Counted from the first letter of the stretch, positions 33,866-42,492 are shown. The stretch: 64,000 nt of DNA from Lacrimispora xylanisolvens (GCF_002934545.1 NZ_PTJA01000018.1:38397-102396); one strand, 5' to 3'. Notes: generated by a model not told the origin, from the sequence alone. Translations and numbers: made by a program.

Positions 33866-34491
33866 AGCATAAAACTAAGTTTATTTTATGGCCTGTAGTT
33901 ATTATTTGGTTCTTGCTTTTTATGCCTGTTGGTTTTTTATTATTCCATAGGAAAATGAAGACAGATAAAGAAGGGGCTAAAATAAACAGCAGGATTATGG
34001 TTCTCTTAGGAATAATAGTTTTGCTGCTAAACTGTTATTATTGTTATTGGTTTAAATTTGTAAATACGGGTGCTGAATTTTCGGAAGCAATTCCGGGAAT
34101 AATTTTGCTTACCTGTATTTCTTTACATATGTTTTATGGTTCCCGAAAAGTTAAGGAGTCAGGAGTCAGGTATCAAAGATATATGGAGCTAATTGTTGAC
34201 AATCACCAAACAAATACCGAGCGTATAGCAGCAATGATGGCTCTAGATTTTCCAAAGGCTATAAAAGAAATACAGGAGATTATTGATGGGGGTTATTTAG
34301 AGGATTCTTATCTATATGACAATAATCGTAGAATTCATCTGTCGGATAGATTTAGCAGAACAAACATCAGGCATGAAGCAACAAAAGCAGAAAGTTTAAA
34401 AGTTCTTATTTGCCAGAACTGCGGGGCTCAAAATAAGGTCACGACTGGAACTGTATGTGAATGTGAATATTGCAAAACACCATTATCATAA
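33862..34491 (+). CDS. Membrane protein with C-terminal zinc ribbon, paralog 3
   Basis: 209 residues; the ATG overlaps the previous stop and has GGAAG upstream, so translation is coupled. Three hydrophobic segments (FILWPVVIIWFLLFMPVGF first), KEGAKINSRIM as in paralog 1, a winged-helix-like middle (ERIAAMMALDFPKAIKEIQE) as in paralog 2, and a zinc ribbon CQNCGAQNK ... CEYCKTPLS. It therefore links the other two: paralog 1 has its N-half, paralog 2 its middle. Function unknown. Confidence 0.74.
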   Translation: MKHKTKFILWPVVIIWFLLFMPVGFLLFHRKMKTDKEGAKINSRIMVLLGIIVLLLNCYYCYWFKFVNTGAEFSEAIPGIILLTCISLHMFYGSRKVKESGVRYQRYMELIVDNHQTNTERIAAMMALDFPKAIKEIQEIIDGGYLEDSYLYDNNRRIHLSDRFSRTNIRHEATKAESLKVLICQNCGAQNKVTTGTVCECEYCKTPLS

Positions 34492-34587
34492 AAATGTATC
34501 TTGAATTGGAAAAGAAAAATGACATAATCGCGTACCGGACCAGCTTTTTTTGAATAGTATAAATCAAAAAGATTGAGATATAAGATT

Positions 34588-35397
34588 ATGGGTTATTATG
34601 TCACTGTTGATGGAAATGTCAACATTTATGTGGAGGATTTAAATCCGGACTGCGAAAATACCATCCTGTTTCTTCATGGATGGCCGGGAAGCCGTAAGTT
34701 GTTTGAATATCAGTTTGATGTACTTCCGGCTATGGGATTTCGCTGCATAGGGATTGATACACGGGGGTTTGGAGATTCGGATAAGCCTTTTTGCGGGTAT
34801 GACTATGACAGACTTGCAGATGATGTGAGAGAAGTTATTGATGCACTGGGATTAAGAAATATCACCCTGGCAGGTCATTCGACCGGGGGTGCCATAGCAA
34901 TCCGGTATATGGCAAGGCATAAGGGTCATGGTGTATCAAAGCTGGCTTTGTTTGCGGCAGCAGCCCCCAGTTTGATCAAACGAGAGAATTTTCCTTATGG
35001 AGTTGATGTACAGACCGTAACGGATATTATAAACGGGACTTATGAAGACCGGCCAAACATGTTAAGTAACTTTGGAAATATATTTTTTTTCCAGCATTTA
35101 ACCGCACCATTTTCGGATTGGTTTTTCCAGGTGGGACTGCAGGCAGCCGGATGGGCGACGGCAAAAATTGCAAATACATGGATTCAGGAGGTTTTATTCC
35201 AGGATCTGACAGAAATTTGTGTACCAACTCTGATTATTCATGGAATCCATGATAAAGTGGTACCCTTCCCATTAGGGGAGATTCAGCATCAGTATATTAA
35301 AAATTCAGTACTTCTGCCATTTGAATTCAGCGGACATGGCGCGTTCTATGATCAGAAGGATGAGTTTAATCAGGCATTGGCAGAGTTTGCAAAGTAA
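34588..35397 (+). CDS. Alpha/beta-fold hydrolase
   Basis: 269 residues from ATG 34588; a TTG at 34573 is a less likely start, and no strong ribosome site precedes either. Oxyanion region FLHGWPGSRK, nucleophile elbow AGHSTGGAIA (Ser), an acid near IHGIHDKVVP and a late His in FSGHGAFYDQ give a full catalytic triad in canonical order. The likely family is the epoxide hydrolase/haloperoxidase/esterase group; the substrate is unknown. Cytoplasmic, monocistronic: a weak promoter (TTGAAT 34501, CATAAT 34523) precedes it and a strong terminator follows. Confidence 0.85.
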   Translation: MGYYVTVDGNVNIYVEDLNPDCENTILFLHGWPGSRKLFEYQFDVLPAMGFRCIGIDTRGFGDSDKPFCGYDYDRLADDVREVIDALGLRNITLAGHSTGGAIAIRYMARHKGHGVSKLALFAAAAPSLIKRENFPYGVDVQTVTDIINGTYEDRPNMLSNFGNIFFFQHLTAPFSDWFFQVGLQAAGWATAKIANTWIQEVLFQDLTEICVPTLIIHGIHDKVVPFPLGEIQHQYIKNSVLLPFEFSGHGAFYDQKDEFNQALAEFAK

Positions 35398-35415
35398 TTA
35401 TGATAGCGTATATAG

Positions 35416-35467
35416 CAGGGCAATTAGAAGAAAGGGAACTGGTATTTTCTTCTGTTGTCCTGTTTTT
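35416..35467 (+). terminator. Terminator after the alpha/beta hydrolase gene
   Basis: CAGGGCAA and AGAAGAAA pair with TTTCTTCT and TTGTCCTG (35416-35462), with a small internal loop and one G-U, followed by TTTTT. Confidence 0.8.
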
Positions 35468-35524
35468 CTATGCCTTTTTAAGATACTGTGAATTAAATCT
35501 CACGGGAATAAATGCTCATCACCA

Positions 35525-35553
35525 TTCACAAATTCTCTTATATGAGGTATAAT
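35525..35553 (+). promoter_or_regulatory. Promoter of the wall-binding protein gene
   Basis: TTCACA (35525-35530), 17 bp, TATAAT (35548-35553), 61 bp before the start codon. Confidence 0.65.
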
Positions 35554-35613
35554 GAAATCACGTATACATAACTTTGTACTGTATTAAAGAGATAGAAAGG
35601 TGAGGGATGCTGC

Positions 35614-36561
35614 ATGAATATGAGGAAGATTATGGCACTGATGCTTACGGCGGCATTGGTTACAGGGGCAAACTGTACCACTGCATCAGCTGCTTCCAGA
35701 AAGAAGATTACTACAGTAAAAATGACGGTGACGGCGGATATTGTGTTGGGCGGAAACATTTCTGAACAGCAGGCAGAAGTTACGGTAAAAGGCGATAAAA
35801 TTGAGGTTGATCAGTGTGAATTTGTCAATGACGGTTTCCAATGGTATGAAAATGATGTTCCAAGACTGGAAGTAACCCTGCATTGTCAGGATGATTATTA
35901 TTTTGACACTAAGGATGGAAGTTACACCATTGAGGGCGGGACGTATGTAAAGCAAAAAAAAGAAGATTATAATCAGACTGTGATTGTTACCATAGATTTA
36001 TCTTCCGCTGGCGAATTTACCCAGCCAGTCAGCTCCTTAAACTGGACTGATGGACATGTGGCAAACTGGTCAAAGAGCGTGGGAGCAGGAAGTTATGAAG
36101 TCAAGCTTTATCGTGATGGAAAAGGCGTGGGAACTGCAAAAACAACGGATCAGACAAGTATGGAGCTGGGAGGCTTCCTGACAAAGGAAGGAAACTACAC
36201 ATTTCAGGTTCGCACCGTAAATGCAAAAAATCCGGAGAAAAAAGGCGCCTGGGTGGAATCTTCCTCAATCTTTATCAGTGGGGAACAGGCGAAGTCCAAT
36301 TTTATAAACTATGCAGGCAGCTGGAAGCAGGATCAGACAGGCCGGTGGTATGAAAACGGAGATGGCAGCTATTCGAAAAACAGCTGGCAGAATATTAATG
36401 GAAAATGGTATTTCTTTAATGAACAGGGATATATGGCAACGGGCTGGATTGACTGGAATGGGAAACAGTATTACTGTGATACACAGACTGGACAGATGCT
36501 TACTGATAGTACGACTCCTGACGGTGCCAAAGTCGGTTCTGACGGAGCCCGGCTGCCTTAA
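35614..36561 (+). CDS. Secreted protein with C-terminal cell-wall-binding (choline-binding-like) repeats
   Basis: 315 residues. A signal peptide (MRKIMALMLTAALVTGANC, cleavage after ASAAS-like residues near 30) leads to a beta-rich region (about 35-130), a fibronectin-III-like segment (about 135-230, SSLNWTDGHVANWSKSVGAG) and two to three CW-binding repeats (GRWYENGDGSYSKNSWQNI, GKWYFFNEQGYMATGWIDWN, GKQYYCDTQTGQML). Such repeats hold proteins non-covalently on teichoic acids or other wall polymers. The start follows AGGTGAGGG; an internal ATG two codons later is possible. No catalytic motif is visible, so it is probably structural or a binding protein. Confidence 0.8.
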   Translation: MNMRKIMALMLTAALVTGANCTTASAASRKKITTVKMTVTADIVLGGNISEQQAEVTVKGDKIEVDQCEFVNDGFQWYENDVPRLEVTLHCQDDYYFDTKDGSYTIEGGTYVKQKKEDYNQTVIVTIDLSSAGEFTQPVSSLNWTDGHVANWSKSVGAGSYEVKLYRDGKGVGTAKTTDQTSMELGGFLTKEGNYTFQVRTVNAKNPEKKGAWVESSSIFISGEQAKSNFINYAGSWKQDQTGRWYENGDGSYSKNSWQNINGKWYFFNEQGYMATGWIDWNGKQYYCDTQTGQMLTDSTTPDGAKVGSDGARLP

Positions 36562-36578
36562 AGATGGATTATATTTGC

Positions 36579-36605
36579 ACGGGCTGCATATTGCAGTCCG
36601 TTTTT
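36579..36605 (+). terminator. Terminator after the wall-binding protein gene
   Basis: ACGGGCTGCA (36579-36588) pairs with TGCAGTCCGT (36592-36601) with one G-U, 3-nt loop, followed by TTTT. Confidence 0.8.
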
Positions 36606-36650
36606 AATGCAAAGGAAACGGATTGCCCTGTGGCAGGACGTGGAAAATAC

Positions 36651-36679
36651 TTGTAGAATGAGGAATTCTATCATATAAT
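36651..36679 (+). promoter_or_regulatory. Promoter of the ComEC-like lipoprotein gene
   Basis: TTGTAG (36651-36656), 17 bp, TATAAT (36674-36679), 21 bp before the start codon region. Confidence 0.65.
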
Positions 36680-36700
36680 AACACGAAGGAGCAGATGGAA

Positions 36701-37819
36701 ATGACAACAAATATGGCTGGAAACAAAGGAAAAAGGATTCTGGCACTGGCAGCTGTTCTTTGTATGATTATTCTGACTGGCTGCGTTTATAAAACAACCG
36801 GATCAGATGATTTTAATACTGCTGTGCGAAATGAGACTGATGGTCAGAAAGCTGGCTTTGGACTGGCTGCACATTTTATTGATGTAGGTCAGGGTGACAG
36901 CACCCTGATTGAAGCAAATGGTCACTTTATGCTTGTTGATGCAGGAGAAAAAGACCAGACGGATACAGTTATCAATTATTTAAAGGCACAGGGAGTAAAA
37001 AAACTTGATTATGTGATCGGCACACATCCCCACTCGGATCATATTGGCGGTCTGGAAGGAGTTATCCGGGAGTTTGATGTGACAACTGTTATGCTTCCGG
37101 AAAAAGAGCATACTACAAGAATCTATGAGCGGATGCTTGATGCCATTGCAGATAAGAATATTAAAGTTACCATCCCAAAAGCAGGTGAAAGCTACCGTCT
37201 GGGTGATGCCACTTTTCAGATTATCTCGCCCAACCAGGATTATGGGGATAATTTAAATAACTGGTCCATAGGCATGAGGCTGGTATACGGAAAAACCAGC
37301 TTTGTTTTATGTGGGGATGCGGAAAAGGAAGCGGAACAGGATATGCTGCTAAGTGGATTTCCTCTAAAAGCAGATGTTTTAAAAGTATCCCATCATGGCA
37401 GCAGTACCTCATCAACACCGGAATTTATAAAAGCGGTTAGTCCGCGGTATGCGGTTATCTCATGCGGGAAGAATAATGATTACGGACACCCTCACAAAGA
37501 AACAATGGATTTATTTAAGAAACAGGGAATTAAAGTTCTGCGGACGGATCAGATTGGAACAATCGTAATTGAAAGTGACGGAACCGGGCTTCGGTTTCCG
37601 GGGCAGGATGAGCAGCAGGAGAATCTTACGGGGGAAACCAGGGAAAATGAGACTGATACCCACAAGGATTATATTATAAATACCAATACGGGCAAATTTC
37701 ACCTTCCGGATTGCAAACTTGCAAAATCCATAAAAGAGGAGAACCGGAAGCTATATACTGGAACAAGAGAAGAACTGATTAACCAGGGGTTAGAGCCGTG
37801 CAAAAGCTGTAATCCATAA
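36701..37819 (+). CDS. ComEC/Rec2-like MBL-fold lipoprotein with C-terminal Cys motif
   Basis: 372 residues from ATG 36701, nine bases after AAGGAG; ATG 36695 is only 3 bases away from it. Lipobox ILTGC near residue 27 predicts an extracellular lipoprotein. The MBL domain (about 55-300) has HFIDVGQGDSTLIEANG, the metal motif GTHPHSDHIGG, VSHHGSSTSST and a late GHPH, as in the ComEC C-terminal hydrolase domain but without the channel. A tail of about 45 residues (FHLPDCKLAKSI ... LEPCKSCNP) resembles the small Cys motif added to secreted nucleases. It is probably a surface nuclease or phosphodiesterase. A DUF3006 gene follows by 26 bp. Confidence 0.85.
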   Translation: MTTNMAGNKGKRILALAAVLCMIILTGCVYKTTGSDDFNTAVRNETDGQKAGFGLAAHFIDVGQGDSTLIEANGHFMLVDAGEKDQTDTVINYLKAQGVKKLDYVIGTHPHSDHIGGLEGVIREFDVTTVMLPEKEHTTRIYERMLDAIADKNIKVTIPKAGESYRLGDATFQIISPNQDYGDNLNNWSIGMRLVYGKTSFVLCGDAEKEAEQDMLLSGFPLKADVLKVSHHGSSTSSTPEFIKAVSPRYAVISCGKNNDYGHPHKETMDLFKKQGIKVLRTDQIGTIVIESDGTGLRFPGQDEQQENLTGETRENETDTHKDYIINTNTGKFHLPDCKLAKSIKEENRKLYTGTREELINQGLEPCKSCNP

Positions 37820-37845
37820 AGAACCGGCATGAAGGGGGAAATACC

Positions 37846-38058
37846 ATGCAATATATCATAGACCGGATCGAACAGGAGATTGCGATCTGCGAAGAGGAAA
37901 GCGGAGCTATGGTGAAGCTGCCTTTAAAGGAACTCCCAAAAGGATCCAGAGAAGGGGACGTATTGTTTCAAATAAACGGAGCGTTCCAATTTGATGGAGA
38001 AGAAACAAACCGGCGCAGACAGAAGATGCGTGAGAAACTGAACAGACTCATAAAATAA
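37846..38058 (+). CDS. DUF3006-like small protein
   Basis: 70 residues, start after GAAGGGGG. YIIDRIEQEIAICEEESG at the N-terminus is the DUF3006 signature as I know it, a small beta-barrel-like domain commonly encoded beside ComEC-like MBL proteins, as here. The C-terminus is a basic helix (NRRRQKMREKLNRLIK). Probably cotranscribed with the lipoprotein gene. Role unknown. Confidence 0.8.
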   Translation: MQYIIDRIEQEIAICEEESGAMVKLPLKELPKGSREGDVLFQINGAFQFDGEETNRRRQKMREKLNRLIK

Positions 38059-38071
38059 AGGATTTGAATAT

Positions 38072-39064
38072 ATGAAAAACTACATTGTACTGGATCTGGA
38101 ATGGAACCAGAACGCTGGAGGGAAGGAGGAAGCAGTCGACCATTTTCCCTTTGAGATTATTGAAATCGGAGCAGTAAGGCTGAATGAGACCATGGAAGAA
38201 ACGGGAGAGTACAGGAGACTGATTAAGCCCAGAGTCTATACTGAGCTTCATGAAAAAATCCTGGAAGTGACCCACATGGATCAACAGACGCTGATGGAAG
38301 AGGGAATCTGCTTTGAGGAGGCTGTGAAAGAGTTTTTTCTCTGGTGTGGAGACGATCCCGTATTTTGTACATGGGGATCCATGGATTTAACGGAGCTCCA
38401 GCGAAACATCGCTTATTATGGATTGCCAGATCCCTTTAAGAAACCCCTTCTTTATTACGACATCCAAAAACTTTACAGCCTCCTGGAGGGGGATGGGAAA
38501 GACCGGGTGTCTCTTGATGTTGCTGTTTTTGAATCAAAAGTGATGGAAGATCGTCCGTTTCACAGAGCTCTTGATGATGCTCATTATACAGGGCGGATTA
38601 TGAGTAAAATGGACTTTAAAAAGGTGGAGGCATACTGGTCCACGGATTATTACTGCCTTCCTGCCAATAAAGAGGAAGAGATCTATCTGGTATTCCCCAG
38701 ATATTCCAAATACATCTCAAGGCCCTTTGAATCAAAGCAGGCCGCCATTGAGGATAAGACGGTAACAGATCTGATCTGCTGCAAATGCAACCGGATGCTG
38801 AAGAAGAAAATCCGGTGGTTTTCTGTAAACCAGAAAGTATATACGGCACTGGGATGCTGCCCTGTTCATGGTAATGTAAAGGGTAAAATCAGGCTGAGGC
38901 GAAACGATGAGAGAATGGTTTATGTAGTAAAGACCATGAAGCTGATTGGTGAGGATGAAATTGGCGGAATCTATGAAAAAAAGGACGAAGCCAAGAAAAA
39001 ACGGGTGGAAAAAACCAAAGTCCGCAAGCAGAACAAAAAGAAGGGGGCAATCCCCCCTTCTTAA
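38072..39064 (+). CDS. DEDDh 3'-5' exonuclease with basic C-terminal extension
   Basis: 330 residues. The exonuclease core shows the first acidic pair in VLDLEWNQ, the second in the EIGAVRL strand region with THMDQQTL, a further Asp in GSMDLTEL and the HRALDDAHYTGR motif (His and Asp of DEDDh). This resembles KapD/RNase T-like enzymes that trim nucleic acid 3' ends. Residues about 235-300 add Cys pairs (CCKCNRML, CCPVHG) that could bind zinc, then a Lys-rich tail (KKKRVEKTKVRKQNKKKG) suited to nucleic acid binding. It starts 13 bp after the DUF3006 gene. Its stop overlaps the stop of the convergent response regulator by 4 bp. Confidence 0.82.
   Translation: MKNYIVLDLEWNQNAGGKEEAVDHFPFEIIEIGAVRLNETMEETGEYRRLIKPRVYTELHEKILEVTHMDQQTLMEEGICFEEAVKEFFLWCGDDPVFCTWGSMDLTELQRNIAYYGLPDPFKKPLLYYDIQKLYSLLEGDGKDRVSLDVAVFESKVMEDRPFHRALDDAHYTGRIMSKMDFKKVEAYWSTDYYCLPANKEEEIYLVFPRYSKYISRPFESKQAAIEDKTVTDLICCKCNRMLKKKIRWFSVNQKVYTALGCCPVHGNVKGKIRLRRNDERMVYVVKTMKLIGEDEIGGIYEKKDEAKKKRVEKTKVRKQNKKKGAIPPS
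39039..39063. terminator. Convergent hairpin inside the ends of the exonuclease and response-regulator genes
   Basis: AAGAAGGGGG and CCCCCTTCTT pair around CAAT with one bulged C. The element is within both coding ends, so the two opposing transcripts share it. U-tracts are short; A-rich DNA upstream gives T on the opposite strand. Confidence 0.55.
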
Positions 39065-39771
39065 TATTCGCTTTCCCGCATTCGGTAGCCAACACCTATT
39101 TCCGTAAAAATATAATTTGGTTCTCCGGGATTTATTTCAATCTTTCTCCGGATGTGTGCCATATTCACTCTAAGAATCTGGTTATTGCTGTCTGCATAGG
39201 GTCCCCAGATATGGTTGATCATGTAATCATAGGTGAGTACCTTGCCGGAGTTTTCCGCCAGAAGGGATACCAGTTTGTATTCAATCTGAGTCAGATGGAT
39301 CACATGCCCATTTAAAGTAACCAGGCGTTTGGCAAAATCAATTACAAGCCCCTTGCATTGATACGGAGTCTGTACCACAGAACCGTCGACTGTGCTGACT
39401 GTGGACTTGCCGTGTCGCAGCGCTGTGCGGATTCTGGCCAGAAGTTCGCTGGTGCCAAAGGGCTTGGTAATATAATCGTCAGCGCCATAATCAAGTGCTG
39501 TGACCTTTTCCTGTTCCTGGGTTCTGGCAGAAATAACAATAATAGGAATGGCTGACCAGCTTCTTACATTCTTGATGATATCCAATCCGTCTATATCAGG
39601 CAGACCCAAATCCAAAAGGATAACGTCAGGGCAGTTAGAACTGATCATAGCCAGCCCGTCTTTTCCATTCACTGCACTGATGACCTTATAATCATGTCTT
39701 TGCAGGGTGCTTTCAATAAAACCCGAAATATTCTTTTCGTCTTCAATAATTGCTATTGTAAATTTATTCAC
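39061..39771 (-). CDS. OmpR/KdpE-like response regulator
   Basis: 236 residues from a GTG start with GGGAGAG eight bases upstream, overlapping the kinase stop by 8 bp; a longer frame to 39825 starts inside the kinase gene. The receiver domain has acidic pocket IIEDEKN, phospho-acceptor Asp in ILLDLGLPDIDG and the Lys in DDYITKPFG; the C-terminal winged helix (VHLTQIEYKLVSLLAENSGK-type, then VNMAHIRRKIE) is OmpR-like. Sequence is closest by eye to KdpE. No kdpFABC potassium pump is nearby, so the regulon may differ. Confidence 0.88.
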   Translation of the reverse strand: MNKFTIAIIEDEKNISGFIESTLQRHDYKVISAVNGKDGLAMISSNCPDVILLDLGLPDIDGLDIIKNVRSWSAIPIIVISARTQEQEKVTALDYGADDYITKPFGTSELLARIRTALRHGKSTVSTVDGSVVQTPYQCKGLVIDFAKRLVTLNGHVIHLTQIEYKLVSLLAENSGKVLTYDYMINHIWGPYADSNNQILRVNMAHIRRKIEINPGEPNYIFTEIGVGYRMRESEY

Positions 39772-40849
39772 AAGTATTCTCTCCCAATGGTAATGTAAAA
39801 GTAAAGATTGCCCCAAGTGATTCATTGCCCGCTGTTATGGTTCCGTTATGTGCGGTTATGATTGTCTTACAGATGGACAAACCAATTCCCATACCCTTAT
39901 GAGAATCTCCACTGCTGTTTGGGGAAGGGGTATATCCGTCAAATATGGTAGAAAGTCTTTCTGGTGCGATTCCGACTCCGTGATCACGGATGTCAAAGCG
40001 TGCGTTACTACCCTCAATTGAGATGGTTAAACTGACAGGATCTTTGGAGTTTGAATGGTACACTGCATTATCCAGAAGATTGATAATCACCTGCTCAATC
40101 AGCGTGGCATCCATGGGAACCATAACCAGTTCATCTGGTACTGTTACCTTTACCTCAGTATTAGGAAAACGTTTATGAAAACGCATAACTGCTTCGGACG
40201 CTACCTCCTCCAAGGGTTCCAGGGATTTTGCTATCTGTGTTTTCGTACCCCGGATTCTGGTGACCGTCAGCAAATTTTCTACCATGTTAAGAAGCCAGTT
40301 GGCATCCTCACGGATTCCGTTTACCAGATTTGCTTTTTCTTCTTCAGACATGGAATCGTTATCATCAAGATAAGAGTTGCTTGCACCGATAATTCCGGTT
40401 AAGGGTGTTCTGAGATCATGTGAAATGGCTCTCAGCAGATTCGCCCGCATCGTCTCTTTCTCTGCTTCCATTAAAAGCTTTTCCCGTTCACGGATAATTT
40501 TATTCTGATATTTTAAATGTGTTGTGGTGGCACTTGTAATACTGGATATGACCATCATGGCAATAAAGGTAACGGGATATCCATCCAAGGTGAAATTTAA
40601 GTGCATAAAGGGGTATGTAAATACCAGATTTACCCACATCACACTGATGAAAGATGCTACGACTCCCGGTATATAACCATTTGAAAAACGGGAGATCAGA
40701 ACAACTGCCATCATATATACGATACTTACATTCGAGGTGTGTCCGCCGACAAAGACCAGCAGATAAGAAACTATGGTTGCTCCGGCCAGAGCTAAGAGGG
40801 TAACCAGAACGTTCCACACCAGTTCTTTTTTTGACAAGGACTTTTTCAT
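39764..40849 (-). CDS. KdpD-like membrane sensor histidine kinase (short form)
   Basis: 361 residues from the ATG after GGGAGGGG; a start 12 bases upstream lacks a ribosome site. Four closely packed membrane helices (about 10-110) match the KdpD DUF4118 region, followed directly by HisKA (LRAISHDLRTPLTG, His phospho-acceptor) and the ATPase domain with N box (INLLDNAVYHSN), G1 (DHGVGI) and G2 (GMGIGLSI). The large cytoplasmic KdpD N-terminal domain and USP domain are absent. It is coupled to the response regulator downstream and follows the carboxypeptidase gene with a 12-bp gap. The signal may be wall or ionic stress; unknown. Confidence 0.88.
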   Translation of the reverse strand: MKKSLSKKELVWNVLVTLLALAGATIVSYLLVFVGGHTSNVSIVYMMAVVLISRFSNGYIPGVVASFISVMWVNLVFTYPFMHLNFTLDGYPVTFIAMMVISSITSATTTHLKYQNKIIREREKLLMEAEKETMRANLLRAISHDLRTPLTGIIGASNSYLDDNDSMSEEEKANLVNGIREDANWLLNMVENLLTVTRIRGTKTQIAKSLEPLEEVASEAVMRFHKRFPNTEVKVTVPDELVMVPMDATLIEQVIINLLDNAVYHSNSKDPVSLTISIEGSNARFDIRDHGVGIAPERLSTIFDGYTPSPNSSGDSHKGMGIGLSICKTIITAHNGTITAGNESLGAIFTFTLPLGENTCE

Positions 40850-40861
40850 AACCCCTCCCAT

Positions 40862-42409
40862 TTACCGGAATTTAAATTTTCCTTTTTTCCAGCCTTTTTT
40901 TCTGGAGGTATAGATACCGCGGCGCTGTTGAAGAAGTGAATCAAATTCATCTGCCGAGACACCTGATTCCTTCAGACGTTTCAGTCTTTGTTCTCTCCGT
41001 ATCAGAGAGTTTTGTTCTTCCTGGTGCTTCCTGTAAATCATAAAAGATATGAGGCCGCCGATAACAATGGCAGCTCCCACACATCCAAGGATCAGCCAGG
41101 CTGACAATGGGATCTCAAAAGGTCTTAATGCTTTTTCCCTGTAATCCTGGGCTGCCCGGTCTGCTTTCAGCTTTGCTGCGTCCCTTCCTGCTAAAGCGTC
41201 TACCGCTTCTTCGGACGTTTCAGAAGCTTTGGTAGAAGGAGCATCTTCAAGCTTTGATTTAACTGCGGATGCTACCAGGGAATCGTTGATTTCCAGAAAG
41301 GTAGAACCAACTACTCTGTCCTGGTAACGATAATTAATTTTAGCGATTGCATTTTCCGGATCATCGTTTGATATGTCATAACTTAATTCTGGCTGCGCAT
41401 CATAAAAGTCGGCAGTCTTTGGTAATATAATGCGGCTGTCAGGGTCCAGTACCAGCGCTTCCGGTTTTGTGATGGAAAGACCGCTGAAGTTTAAATCGTT
41501 GGTAATGGAACTATAGGTCTTTTCGTATTCAGCCGCTTTTAAAGACGTAAAATTATTAAAACCAAATTCCAGAAGATTTTTGGTATCTGCCCAGTATTGG
41601 GGAGTGGACCCCTTTAATATAACGGTGATGAGCTTCATTCCGTTTTTCTCGGCACACGTAATCAGTGTATTGCCGGCAAGTGTGGTATAACCGGTTTTTC
41701 CGCCCACTGCCTCAGGATAGTAAAAAGGAGTACCTTTTCTCAACATTTTATGTCCCGGAAAAATGGCCAGTCCCTCTTTGTTAATGGAATTAGGTGGAAG
41801 TTTATAATAGGTGGTGGAATCGATCTCTTCAAAGATGGGATTATTAAAGGCTGCTCTGGCAATGAGTGCCATGTCATAGGGGGATGTATAATGTTCCGGG
41901 TTATTTAAACCGCTGGGATTGGCAAAATGAGTGTTTTTGCAGCCAAGTTCCTTTGCTCTTGCATTCATCATATCAGCAAAAGCCTCTCTGCTTCCTGCAA
42001 CATGTTCTGCCAGCGCATTGGCAGATTCATTGGCAGATTTTAGTAAAAGAGCATAAAGGCAGTCTTTTACAGACAGCTGATCCCCTTCGTTAATTCCGGC
42101 ATTGCTGCTTCCGGATTCCACATTGAATACCGCATCATGGGAAAAGGTTACAGTGTCGTCCAGTTTGCAGTTTTCTATCACCAGCAATGCAGTCATTACC
42201 TTTGTAATACTTGCAGGAAAATACTGGTTGTGTATATTCTGTCCCCATAGAATTGTCCCGGTATCCCCATCCATCAGGATCGCTCCATCTGCCTGTACGG
42301 ATATATTGTCAGGCCAGTCAACTGCTGCTTTCCCGGTTACTGTAAAGGAAGAAGCGAACAAAAACAGACACAGGAAGAAACTTAATACTTTTTTAGTTAA
42401 TTGGGTCAT
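40862..42409 (-). CDS. D-alanyl-D-alanine carboxypeptidase (DacF-like PBP)
   Basis: 515 residues from ATG 42409, ten bases after GGAGAG; an upstream ATG at 42427 has no ribosome site. After a signal peptide come the three serine-penicillin-enzyme motifs: SxxK in PASITKVM, SxN in KSANESAN and KTG in GGKTGYTTL. A C-terminal domain, one membrane helix (about 430-450) and a strongly basic tail (RKKGWKKGKFKFR) follow. It removes the terminal D-Ala from peptidoglycan stem peptides at the cell surface. A promoter at 42464-42492 precedes it; the kinase and regulator downstream are probably cotranscribed, which suggests a link to envelope state. Confidence 0.9.
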   Translation of the reverse strand: MTQLTKKVLSFFLCLFLFASSFTVTGKAAVDWPDNISVQADGAILMDGDTGTILWGQNIHNQYFPASITKVMTALLVIENCKLDDTVTFSHDAVFNVESGSSNAGINEGDQLSVKDCLYALLLKSANESANALAEHVAGSREAFADMMNARAKELGCKNTHFANPSGLNNPEHYTSPYDMALIARAAFNNPIFEEIDSTTYYKLPPNSINKEGLAIFPGHKMLRKGTPFYYPEAVGGKTGYTTLAGNTLITCAEKNGMKLITVILKGSTPQYWADTKNLLEFGFNNFTSLKAAEYEKTYSSITNDLNFSGLSITKPEALVLDPDSRIILPKTADFYDAQPELSYDISNDDPENAIAKINYRYQDRVVGSTFLEINDSLVASAVKSKLEDAPSTKASETSEEAVDALAGRDAAKLKADRAAQDYREKALRPFEIPLSAWLILGCVGAAIVIGGLISFMIYRKHQEEQNSLIRREQRLKRLKESGVSADEFDSLLQQRRGIYTSRKKGWKKGKFKFR

Positions 42410-42463
42410 GCTCAATAATCTCTCCATAGTAATGTTTCAGTTTCAGATAATTTATCAATTTAC

Positions 42464-42492
42464 AGTATAGGTGATTTTGGGTAACAAGTAAA
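42464..42492 (-). promoter_or_regulatory. Promoter of the carboxypeptidase/two-component operon
   Basis: On the minus strand TTTACT (42492-42487), 17 bp, TATACT (42469-42464), about 55 bp before the chosen ATG. Confidence 0.6.

Noticed and set aside
32665..34491. Three zinc-ribbon membrane genes as fragments of one broken gene
   Set aside because: Each has its own start with a ribosome site or overlap start, its own membrane segments and a complete C-terminal zinc ribbon.
39061..40849. True kdpDE controlling potassium uptake
   Set aside because: The kinase lacks the large KdpD N-terminal domains and no kdpFABC is present, so the kdp gene symbols were not assigned.
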